The notes under the pieces were generated by a model that worked only from the letters and a program-made list of their open reading frames with translations, made no database searches and was not told the origin of the DNA. Positions 1 to 6,873 of a stretch of 14,717 nt of DNA are shown piece by piece. This stretch comes from Chloroflexota bacterium. GTDB lineage: Bacteria > Chloroflexota > Limnocylindria > Limnocylindrales > CSP1-4. The DNA is taken from positions 1 to 14,717 of the forward strand of contig JAOUEG010000021.1 in assembly GCA_029858845.1 (NCBI GenBank), written 5' to 3'. Positions within the stretch are counted from its first letter, which is position 1. Every line of letters begins with the position of its first letter. The position numbers and the translations under genes were made by a program.

Positions 1-1107
1 CGCCCAGCACTCATCAGCCATCCGGCCGCTTGGGTCGATCGGATCGAACGAGGCGCGAATGCGTCGCTCGACCGTTTCGTGGCCAGGGAATGCGTCGTCA
101 TGGAGGAGTCGGCCCGGGTCGAATCGTGCCAGCGTGTCCTCCCAGATCGTCGCCGCCAGGACGCTTGCCACGCCGACCTGCGCCCCATGGAGCGCGAGCG
201 GACGGCCGACCGCCCCGGCCGCCATGTCCAGCAGGTGGCTGAGCAGATGCTCGGTGCCGGACAGGGGTGCTGTCCGTCCCGCCACGCCCATCGCGATACC
301 CGTCAGCGTCATCCGGGCTGCAAGCTCGCCAAGCATCGTGGGGTCGTTGGCTCGAACTCGGGATGCGCCTTCGAGCAGGCCCTCGGCCCCGTCGCGGAAC
401 AGCGCCACGACACCCTGGTCGAAGGAGTCGTCCATGCCGACGGCGCCGGCGAGATACCAGTCCGCCGGTGCCGTGAACATGGAGCACAGCTCACCGAAGC
501 CGGCGCGATTCATCGACGGGGGAGCATCACGGATGATCTCCAGGTCCACGATGAGCGTGTCGGGCCATCGCGACGGGACGGTGCGCTTGACGCCGTCTCG
601 AAGCAGGACGGCCATGTCGTCCGAGAACGCATTCACGGAAACGGCCGTCTGGACCACGACGAACGGGATGGTCCCGGCACGCGATGACGCGTCCTTCGCG
701 ATGTCCGTGACCGTTCCGGACCCGACCGACACCACGCAGCCGGCGCCGGCGATCGCGGCATCTGCCTGGGCCAGCGCATCGGCATCCGCGTGGAGCTCCT
801 CGCCGGCTGCCCGCAGCACGGCGAGGCGGGTCGGGAACCGGCCCGACAGCGCGGCCGTGACGTCTGCTTTGAGATCCCGGCCACCTCGCTGCATCGATGT
901 TTCGTCGACGACCACGACGACCGGTCCCTCGCGTCGGATCGCGTCCACCTCGCGCGGCAGGTCGGCGAGTGCGTCGGAGGCGATCCGAACGTGACCAAGT
1001 CCGATCGGCCGACGATGATCCCGGTCTCCGTTCGTGCGATCGTCCGCCAATCGGCGGCGCAGATCGTCGAGGTCGACGACATCGGGAAGCCCGCGGGCGG
1101 TCGTCAT
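1..1107 (-). CDS. Iron-containing polyol dehydrogenase, glycerol-1-phosphate dehydrogenase (AraM/EgsA) type, C-terminus off the left edge
   Basis: The frame is open from an ATG at 1107 to the window edge, giving 369 residues without a stop. It resembles the Fe/Zn-dependent dehydroquinate synthase-like alcohol dehydrogenases, closest in look to sn-glycerol-1-phosphate dehydrogenases. These reduce dihydroxyacetone phosphate with NAD(P)H in the cytoplasm. Seen: a dinucleotide-binding motif VGSGTVTD near residues 128-135, QTAVSVNAFSD at about 153-163 (the family substrate/cofactor loop), and three likely metal ligands, Asp in ADW at about 216, His in SGTEH at about 287 and His in LHG at about 308. 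The ATG overlaps the kinase stop as ATGA, so the two genes are translationally coupled in one operon. B. subtilis AraM is likewise encoded in a sugar (arabinose) operon. Because it sits beside a sugar kinase, it could instead act on another polyol or sugar phosphate. The family is fairly sure; the substrate is not. Confidence 0.85.
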   Translation of the reverse strand, partial: MTTARGLPDVVDLDDLRRRLADDRTNGDRDHRRPIGLGHVRIASDALADLPREVDAIRREGPVVVVVDETSMQRGGRDLKADVTAALSGRFPTRLAVLRAAGEELHADADALAQADAAIAGAGCVVSVGSGTVTDIAKDASSRAGTIPFVVVQTAVSVNAFSDDMAVLLRDGVKRTVPSRWPDTLIVDLEIIRDAPPSMNRAGFGELCSMFTAPADWYLAGAVGMDDSFDQGVVALFRDGAEGLLEGASRVRANDPTMLGELAARMTLTGIAMGVAGRTAPLSGTEHLLSHLLDMAAGAVGRPLALHGAQVGVASVLAATIWEDTLARFDPGRLLHDDAFPGHETVERRIRASFDPIDPSGRMADECWA

Positions 1108-2600
1108 GTCAGCACCGCTTCTCGGCCGAACCCCGGCTCGACGGCATCGAACAGGCGGCGGTAGCGCCCATAGGCCTCGTCGTAGGCCGTGCGGGTGCTT
1201 GGATCGGGCTCGAAGGCCTCCTCCTCCAGGATGGCCAGTCGCTCCACGGCTTCATCGAGATCCCGGAAGATTCCGGCTCCGACGCCCGCCAGCATCGCCG
1301 CGCCCTGGGCTGTGGCCTCATCCGTGGCCAGGACCCGGACGCGTCGGCCCGTCACATCAGCCTTCATCTGGAGCCAGAGCCGGCTCCGTGCCCCGCCGCC
1401 GACCACGCGGATCTCGTCGCCGACGAGCCCCATGATGTCGAGCCGATCCACGATGTCACGCAGGGCGAAGCTGCAGCCTTCCAGCAAGGCGCGGAAGAGG
1501 TGGGCGCGGCCATGATTGAGTGACAGGCCCGCGTAGACGCCCCTCGCCCGGTCGTTCCAGCGTGGGGCCGTCGCGCCGGACAGCGTTGGCAGGAACGTCA
1601 CGCCGTTCGCGCCGGGCGACGTCGTGCCGGAGGTCTCGAGGTCCAGCTGCGCCAGCGATTCGCCGCCGACCGTGGTCATGAACCAGCTGACGCTGCCGCC
1701 GGACACGAACCCCGGGTTCTCCACGAGCCAGACCCGGGGATCGGCGTGCCCGTGCGTCTCCACCAGGCCGGTCGCATCGATGATCGGAGTGGACGCGGCG
1801 ACGCAGATCGGTTCGGCCGTACCGGTGATGTCGACGACGACGCCGGGTGAGATACCTCCCGCGCCGAGTGTCGCGCCATGCTCGTCGCCGGTCCCGACCA
1901 CGATGCGCGTGTCGGGCGTGAGGCCGATCGCCGCCGCCGCCGCCGGACGCAGGTTCGCCACGACATCGCTGGCAGCGCGGATCGTCCCGAGCGTGGTCGG
2001 ATCGATCCCGGTGACCTGCAGCATGCGCTCCGACCAGGCACGCGTCGTGATGTCGTACAGGAGCGTGGAGGATGCGTTGGCATGATCGAGCACCCGCTCG
2101 CCGGTCAGCCAGGCGACAAGGGCGCTTCCCGGCAGCAGCAGACCGGACGACCGCGCGACGACGGCCGGCTCCGCTGCACGCAGCCACATGATCTTGGGCG
2201 CGACGTGGGAAGCGTCCGTATTCAGTCCGGTGATCGCCCGGACCTCGTCTTCGGCGATCTCCCGGCGCAGGTCTTCCGTCTGACGCGCCGCCCGCCGATC
2301 CAGCCAGATGATGGCGGGATGCAGGGGTTCAGCGTGGGTGTCCACCGCGACCAGGCCGTCGACCTGCGAGGCGAGGCCGAGCGTGGCCACTGCCGAGGGC
2401 GCGATCATGGTTTCGCGCAGGAGCTCCGCGACCACCTTCGCGAGCGCATCCCGCCATGCCTGAGAGTCCTGCTGAGCCCAGGCCGGATGTGGATAGTCGA
2501 CATCGTACGCGGCGGAAGCCTGGCCCGCGATCTGCCCGGACGGATCGAGCAGGATCCCCTTGAGGCTCTGTGACCCCACATCGCAGCCGATCGCGTACAT
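1104..2600 (-). CDS. FGGY-family carbohydrate kinase (xylulokinase-like)
   Basis: A cytoplasmic ATP-dependent sugar kinase of 498 residues, the usual FGGY length. The N-terminal phosphate loop DVGSQSLKG is at residues 7-15, ASQVDGLVAVD follows at about 77-87, IIWLDRR at 97-103, and the catalytic-base motif GTGDEHG has Asp239. The C-terminal ATP-binding half contains DITGTAE and the adenosine motif VVGGGARSRLW. Overall it looks like XylB (COG1070). However, the position where E. coli XylB has GQMHG reads SQVDG, so the sugar is probably not simple D-xylulose. I do not assign a substrate. The start is ATG at 2600 with no convincing Shine-Dalgarno. It is the first gene of an operon with the downstream dehydrogenase (ATGA overlap), behind a strong promoter and palindromic operator at 2627-2679, so repression lifted by the substrate is likely. 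Confidence 0.93.
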   Translation of the reverse strand: MYAIGCDVGSQSLKGILLDPSGQIAGQASAAYDVDYPHPAWAQQDSQAWRDALAKVVAELLRETMIAPSAVATLGLASQVDGLVAVDTHAEPLHPAIIWLDRRAARQTEDLRREIAEDEVRAITGLNTDASHVAPKIMWLRAAEPAVVARSSGLLLPGSALVAWLTGERVLDHANASSTLLYDITTRAWSERMLQVTGIDPTTLGTIRAASDVVANLRPAAAAAIGLTPDTRIVVGTGDEHGATLGAGGISPGVVVDITGTAEPICVAASTPIIDATGLVETHGHADPRVWLVENPGFVSGGSVSWFMTTVGGESLAQLDLETSGTTSPGANGVTFLPTLSGATAPRWNDRARGVYAGLSLNHGRAHLFRALLEGCSFALRDIVDRLDIMGLVGDEIRVVGGGARSRLWLQMKADVTGRRVRVLATDEATAQGAAMLAGVGAGIFRDLDEAVERLAILEEEAFEPDPSTRTAYDEAYGRYRRLFDAVEPGFGREAVLT

Positions 2601-2626
2601 CTACCGGACGAGGCCTCGCTGGCGCG

Positions 2627-2646
2627 GTCATCAGTCGTCTGATGAC
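2627..2646. promoter_or_regulatory. Perfect palindromic operator in front of the kinase operon
   Basis: GTCATCAG (2627-2634), spacer TCGT, CTGATGAC (2639-2646) form an exact 8+4+8 inverted repeat. It lies immediately downstream of the predicted -10 box, covering the expected transcription start near 2645. That is the classic place for a repressor dimer of the GntR, LacI or similar type; no regulator gene is present in the window. As RNA it could also form a short hairpin at the 5' end of the mRNA, but the DNA-operator reading is preferred. Confidence 0.7.
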
Positions 2647-2651
2647 TTGTC

Positions 2652-2679
2652 AGGATACGGCAGGGCGTCGCGATGTCAA
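2652..2679 (-). promoter_or_regulatory. Sigma-70-type promoter of the kinase/dehydrogenase operon
   Basis: Read on the minus strand: an exact -35 TTGACA (2679-2674), a 16-base spacer, and a -10 TATCCT (2657-2652). The start would fall near 2645, giving an mRNA leader of about 45 bases before the ATG at 2600. This is the best consensus promoter in the window, and it directly abuts the palindrome at 2627-2646. Confidence 0.7.
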
Positions 2680-2720
2680 TGGAGCAGGATGTCGTGGGTC
2701 ACAGGCGGGCGGGCGTCGAC

Positions 2721-2741
2721 CCGAGGCGAGCGGACCCTCGG
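2721..2741 (-). terminator. Weak stem-loop after the caspase-like gene
   Basis: CCGAGG (2721-2726) and CCTCGG (2736-2741) pair perfectly around a 9-base loop, 8 bases past the stop of the secreted protein gene. There is no U-tract, so it is at best a weak terminator between that gene and the kinase promoter. A six-base stem in GC-rich DNA can arise by chance. Confidence 0.25.
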
Positions 2742-2748
2742 CCAGCGG

Positions 2749-4668
2749 TCAGCGGGCGGGCGCGATCTCCGGTGCCGCGTCCGGCGTCACTGCCGGGGCT
2801 TCCGATGCGACCGGGCTCTCGGCAGGGGCCTCCGATGCGACCGGGCTCTCGGCCGGGGCTCCCGAGTCGACGGGCACGTCCAGGCCCGTGCTCGGCCCGG
2901 CGGTCTTGCCCGAGGTTCGCTGGACGGCGCCACCGGGCTCCGGGTCCACCACCTTGACCCGGACGATGGTGACTTCGACGCCGTTCGCCACCAGGGAACC
3001 GCGTTCGGGCGTCAGGATGTCCAGGATCAGCAGGTAGTCGCCGGGGACGACCGGCGCGGACAGCGGGAGGCCGACGCTCACGACCGCTCCCGGGGCCATC
3101 CCCGGCGGCAGGTCCACGGGCTCGGCTGCTGCCGCGGCCGCGGAGGCGATCTGATCGATCGCCTCCGGCCCTCCGAGGGCGACCCATTGGGCGGTGAGTC
3201 GCGCCGCGACGGCGGGGGTGGAGCCCTCCGGGTCGATCGGATCGATGAAGGCCTCGTGTCCCCAGGCGACGGAGCCGACGTTGCCGATCCACAGCGACAG
3301 GTTCGTGACGGCGCCCCGCGTGACCTCGCTGGCGGCCGCGGCGACGATCTCGGCATCGAGGTCGCCGGTCACGCGCACGATCAAGGCCGGGAGCAGGGCC
3401 TGGGTCGACGCATCGAAGGCGACGCCGTCGGCGTCGTGCAGCGTCACGGTGAGCCGGTAGCGGCCGGGGTCCTCCGGGGTCTCGACCTTGAACGTGAATG
3501 ACTTCTTGGCCAACTTCACCTTGACCGGGTCCACGACGTCGCCCGGTCGCTCGGCGCTCACGAGGCCGAGATCCGGGACGGCGTTGGGATCCACGGCCGA
3601 GGCGGCGCCCGCTGCGGCGGCCGCGGCGAGAGGATCGGGTGCGACAGGGTCCAGGCGGTCCCAGCGAACACTCGCCTTCATCGACTTCGGGAGCTCCTTG
3701 CGATGCTCCACGGAGTAGGGGACCTTGTAGGTGATGGACGAGCCGGCCGCCGTGGACGTGAGCGACGGCACCTTCACCGCGATCCCGGCGGCGACGAGGC
3801 TCGGTGCGAGGGAGCTGGACCCGCCCCGGGCTGCCGCCGAGGCCGAGCCCCTAGCGCCGCGCAGCACGTCGGCCGGAGCGAGCCCGGCCTTGAGGACGAT
3901 GCTGCGGGTGAACCCGGAGTCCGCCTTCTCCGGGTCCATCTGGGCGACGTACCCTCGGTTCCGCGAGCTCTCGAAGGCGAAGGCATGGCCGTTGCGCGAC
4001 GGCGCGGCCTTCCATGCAGCCTCGATGGACGTCCCGCCGCCGAGGACCGCCTTCACCATGTGGTTCGGGCTGGCATACGCCTCGGCGATCACGGCGGCCG
4101 CGCCGGCCTTGATGAAGCCGGCGGCGAAGTTCTCGACGCGCTGACGCGCCTGGTCGAGGGTGCCTTCCGCAAGGCCGGGCTCGCTGTTGCCGGACGCGTA
4201 GCACAGGTGGTTCAGCAGGACGACGGCATCGTCCGCGAGGCGGATGCTCTTCGCGATGCTGGCCTCGCCGAAGTACTGATGGGTCGAGTCCCCGCCGCCG
4301 GATTTCGGGTTGAGCCCGAATCCGTTCTGCGTCGGGGGATAGAGCGAATCTCGGTACGGGCTGGGCCAGCCATTGCCGTGGCCCATGTAGATCACGAGGC
4401 TGGCGCCCTGGAGCGCCGACTTCACGGCCGGCCAGGTGGCGTTCGGCGAATAGACCTCCGTGACGTCCGGGGTGTACTTGCGTGCCAGCGCGGCCGCCGC
4501 GCGAGCCTCGGCCCGGTAGCGGTCCGTGGCGCCTCCGGCCGGCCCGACGATGAGCACGACCTTGGGGACGGGACCGGCTGCCGCGACCGTGGGCGCAACC
4601 CCCGCGGCAGGGGCGACCAGCCCCACCAGGAAGAGCGCCGAGAGCAGTGCAGCAGCGATACGTCTCAC
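2749..4668 (-). CDS. Secreted caspase-like (clan CD) protein with Ig-like regions and Pro/Ala/Ser tail
   Basis: Predicted 639-residue exported protein. A signal peptide is clear: MRRIAAALLSALFLVGLVAP, with cleavage likely just after residue 31. The next domain (about 35-235) has an alternating strand/helix pattern, with His97 in VIYMGHGNG and Cys156 in LLNHLCYASG. This His-Gly and Cys arrangement after two hydrophobic strands is that of caspase/gingipain-type clan CD peptidases. Two or three beta-rich, Ig-like stretches follow (about 295-595), with Ala-rich inserts, then an Ala/Pro/Ser tail with ten-residue repeats. GTG at 4668 is chosen because it begins the signal peptide and has AGGAG 11 bases upstream; the open frame reaches to 5211 but its extra N-terminus looks non-coding. 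Proteolysis is inferred and no close named homologue is recognised. The tail may span or anchor to the envelope, though no sortase motif or final membrane helix is seen. Confidence 0.8.
   Translation of the reverse strand: MRRIAAALLSALFLVGLVAPAAGVAPTVAAAGPVPKVVLIVGPAGGATDRYRAEARAAAALARKYTPDVTEVYSPNATWPAVKSALQGASLVIYMGHGNGWPSPYRDSLYPPTQNGFGLNPKSGGGDSTHQYFGEASIAKSIRLADDAVVLLNHLCYASGNSEPGLAEGTLDQARQRVENFAAGFIKAGAAAVIAEAYASPNHMVKAVLGGGTSIEAAWKAAPSRNGHAFAFESSRNRGYVAQMDPEKADSGFTRSIVLKAGLAPADVLRGARGSASAAARGGSSSLAPSLVAAGIAVKVPSLTSTAAGSSITYKVPYSVEHRKELPKSMKASVRWDRLDPVAPDPLAAAAAAGAASAVDPNAVPDLGLVSAERPGDVVDPVKVKLAKKSFTFKVETPEDPGRYRLTVTLHDADGVAFDASTQALLPALIVRVTGDLDAEIVAAAASEVTRGAVTNLSLWIGNVGSVAWGHEAFIDPIDPEGSTPAVAARLTAQWVALGGPEAIDQIASAAAAAAEPVDLPPGMAPGAVVSVGLPLSAPVVPGDYLLILDILTPERGSLVANGVEVTIVRVKVVDPEPGGAVQRTSGKTAGPSTGLDVPVDSGAPAESPVASEAPAESPVASEAPAVTPDAAPEIAPAR
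2776..2865 (-). repeat. Three tandem 30-bp units coding SEAPAESPVA-type repeats
   Basis: Three consecutive 30-base units near the 3' end of the secreted protein gene encode SGAPAESPVA, SEAPAESPVA and SEAPAVTPDA. The first two units are nearly identical in DNA and the third has diverged. In-frame slippage would lengthen or shorten a flexible Pro/Ala/Ser tail without breaking the gene. Confidence 0.85.
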
Positions 4669-4679
4669 GACAGGGAGGA

Positions 4680-4705
4680 CTCCTGCGACGTCATTGTCTA
4701 GGGTA
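4680..4705 (-). promoter_or_regulatory. Candidate -10 and Shine-Dalgarno for the caspase-like gene
   Basis: On the minus strand, TACCCT (4705-4700) could be a -10 box giving a leader of about 25 bases. AGGAG (4684-4680) lies 11 bases before the GTG start at 4668, slightly far but usable. No good -35 is visible. The Shine-Dalgarno supports GTG at 4668 over any upstream start. Confidence 0.4.
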
Positions 4706-4812
4706 GCCAAAGGTACGCCCCAAGACCATACCCGTACGGACTCATCTGCGGCGCACTCGCCAGGACCTTCTGGTGCGTCGTGGCACCGCGAGGACCGTGT
4801 CGCCTTCGCGCG

Positions 4813-4818
4813 TACCAT
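4813..4818 (+). promoter_or_regulatory. -10-like box just before the YyaL-like start (leaderless mRNA candidate)
   Basis: TACCAT ends 6 bases before the ATG at 4825, so transcription would begin at or next to the start codon. There is no Shine-Dalgarno and no clear -35. The same hexamer stands 7 bases before tatA on the other strand. Confidence 0.45.
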
Positions 4819-4824
4819 CCATCC

Positions 4825-6873
4825 ATGCCGAATCGACTCGCCGGAGAGACCAGCCCGTACCTGCTCCAGCACGCCGACAACCCGGTCGACTGGTTCCCGT
4901 GGGGTCCTGACGCGCTTGCCCGGGCGCGGCTCCTGGACCGCCCGATCTTCCTGTCGATCGGCTACGCCGCCTGCCATTGGTGCCACGTGATGGAACGCGA
5001 GTCCTTCGAGGACGCCGCGACGGCCCGGATCCTCAACGAGCGATTCGTCGCGATCAAGGTGGACCGCGAAGAGCGCCCGGATCTCGACTCGATCTACATG
5101 GGTGCCGTCCAGGCCATGACCGGAAGCGGTGGTTGGCCGATGTCGGTGTTCCTGACGCCGGACGGGGCGCCGTTCTACGGGGGGACGTACTTCCCCGACC
5201 GTCCCCGCCACGGGATGCCGTCGTTCAGCCAGGTTCTCGAGGGCGTCGCCAGAGCATGGTCGGAGCAGCGGGGCGACGTGGCTGCGGCCGGCCAGCGCTT
5301 GGTGGAGGCCCTCGGCGAGCGATCTCGGGCTGCGGTCACGGATGATGCCCCGGCGCTCGATGGCGCGACCTTCGCCCGGGTCGACGAGGAGCTGGCCGCG
5401 CGATTCGATCCGGTCAACGGTTCATGGGGTGAGGCGCCCAAGTTCCCGCAGGCGATGACCATCGAGTACCTGCTGCGGCGGATCGCCGCGGGCGAGACGA
5501 GCAGCGCGGCGATGGTCCGCTTCACGCTGGACAAGATGGCCGACGGCGGGATCCGCGACCAGCTCGGCGGCGGGTTCCACCGCTACGCCACGGACGCCCG
5601 CTGGCTGGTGCCCCACTTCGAGCAGATGCTCTACGACAACGCTCTGCTCGCACGGGCCTACCTTCATGCCTGGAGTCTCTTCAGGGAATCGCGCGCCGGG
5701 CACTACCGCGACGTCGCCACCGGGATCCTCGACTATCTCCTGCGCGAGCTCGCCACGCCGGATGGCGCGTTCGCATCCAGCCAGGACGCGGACACCGAGG
5801 GGATCGAGGGGCTGACATTCACATGGCGAGCCGCGGAGGTCCGCGAGGTCCTCGGCGATGCCGCGCCAGCCTTCACGGCGGCCTACGGCGTCACCGACGA
5901 CGGCAACTGGGAGGGCGTGACGATCCTGTCGCGCGTATGGGCCGCGCCGGACACGCCGCCGCCCCGGGACGATCCGGGATTCGAGGCCTCCCTGGCGGGA
6001 TCTCGCGCGCAGCTTCACGAGCGGCGCCGCCGCAGACCGCAGCCGGCGCGCGACGACAAGGCGCTCGCGGCATGGAACGGCCTCGCCATCGCCGCGCTGG
6101 CCGAGGCCGGCCGGCTGCTCCGGGAGGAGCGCTACACGTCGGCGGCCGTGCGGGCGGCCGAGACCATCACGGGTGGATTGCTGGCGCCGGACGGTGCGCT
6201 GGGACGGTCATGGAAGGACGGCAGGGCCGTGGGGCAGGGGGTCCTGGAAGACCACGCCGACCTCGCCGAGGGACTGTTGGCCCTCTACGAGTCCACGTTC
6301 GACGAGCGCTGGTTCACGATCGCGCGCGGTCTGATGGATCGGGTCCTGGACAGGTTCGGCGACCCGGCCGGCGGATTCTTCGACACGGCCGACGACCACG
6401 AGCGATTGATCACGCGGCCCCGGGACCTCCAGGACAACGCGGTCCCATCCGGCTCGGCGATGGCGGTCACGGTGTTGCTGCGGCTCGCCGCCTGGACGGG
6501 CGAGGCCCGCTATCGCGAAGCGGCAGACAGGGCACTTGCCGCCGCCGGGCCGTTCGTCGTCCGATACCCGACGGCCTTCGGGCAATGGCTGGCCGCGGCG
6601 ACGTTCGCCGCGGCCGATGTCGTCGAGGTCGCGGTCGTCGGTGATCCGGCCGTGCCGGCCACCCGCAGGCTCCTTGAACCGGCCACGGCCGCGTGGCGAC
6701 CGTTCCAGGTGCTCGCGGCAGCGCCGGAGCGGCTCGTCGACCGGTCCGTGGTTCCACTGCTCACGGAACGGACCGCCGTCGGCGGCCGTCCGACGGCCCA
6801 CGTCTGTCGCGGGTTCGCATGCGACCTGCCGGTCACGGACCCGGAGGCGCTCGCCGATCGGATCGGGCGATGA
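4825..6873 (+). CDS. YyaL/SSP411-type thioredoxin-domain protein (DUF255)
   Basis: A 682-residue protein matching the widespread YyaL family: an N-terminal thioredoxin fold (about 1-165) joined to an alpha-helical toroid like six-hairpin glycosidases. Seen: NRLAGETSPYLLQHADNPVDW at the very start (the family signature), CHWC with Cys50 and Cys53, ESFED, VDREERPDLD, and GGWPMSVFLTPDG. Later come GGFHRYATDARWLVPHFEQM, the DKALAAWNGLAIAAL stretch, and a C-terminal VCRGFACDLPVTDPEAL motif with two further conserved cysteines. The biochemical role of this family is not settled; redox or sugar-related functions have been proposed. ATG 4825 is chosen because the signature begins there. An in-frame ATG at 4780 would add 15 unrelated residues. 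Its stop overlaps the next start as ATGA, so it is coupled to the NUDIX-MBL gene. Confidence 0.93.
   Translation: MPNRLAGETSPYLLQHADNPVDWFPWGPDALARARLLDRPIFLSIGYAACHWCHVMERESFEDAATARILNERFVAIKVDREERPDLDSIYMGAVQAMTGSGGWPMSVFLTPDGAPFYGGTYFPDRPRHGMPSFSQVLEGVARAWSEQRGDVAAAGQRLVEALGERSRAAVTDDAPALDGATFARVDEELAARFDPVNGSWGEAPKFPQAMTIEYLLRRIAAGETSSAAMVRFTLDKMADGGIRDQLGGGFHRYATDARWLVPHFEQMLYDNALLARAYLHAWSLFRESRAGHYRDVATGILDYLLRELATPDGAFASSQDADTEGIEGLTFTWRAAEVREVLGDAAPAFTAAYGVTDDGNWEGVTILSRVWAAPDTPPPRDDPGFEASLAGSRAQLHERRRRRPQPARDDKALAAWNGLAIAALAEAGRLLREERYTSAAVRAAETITGGLLAPDGALGRSWKDGRAVGQGVLEDHADLAEGLLALYESTFDERWFTIARGLMDRVLDRFGDPAGGFFDTADDHERLITRPRDLQDNAVPSGSAMAVTVLLRLAAWTGEARYREAADRALAAAGPFVVRYPTAFGQWLAAATFAAADVVEVAVVGDPAVPATRRLLEPATAAWRPFQVLAAAPERLVDRSVVPLLTERTAVGGRPTAHVCRGFACDLPVTDPEALADRIGR

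Noticed and set aside
59..994. 311-codon plus-strand frame at the left edge
   Set aside because: Low-complexity Ser/Arg/Thr/Pro composition. The minus strand carries the dehydrogenase with its nucleotide and metal motifs.
2776..2865. 30-bp repeats as a possible CRISPR array
   Set aside because: The units are directly adjacent with no spacers, stay in frame, and encode a regular ten-residue repeat.
4660..4668. Arg-Arg near the start of the caspase-like protein as a twin-arginine signal, given tatA nearby
   Set aside because: The residues are RRIAA with no following Phe-Leu-Lys type pattern. It looks like a normal Sec signal peptide.
4780..4824. Upstream ATG for the YyaL-like gene
   Set aside because: The extra 15 residues do not look like the family, which begins at NRLAGETSPYLLQ. 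The -10-like box also lies downstream of that ATG.
4669..5211. Long N-terminal extension of the caspase-like gene
   Set aside because: It would run through the divergent YyaL-like gene and bury the signal peptide. GTG 4668 with AGGAG upstream fits export.
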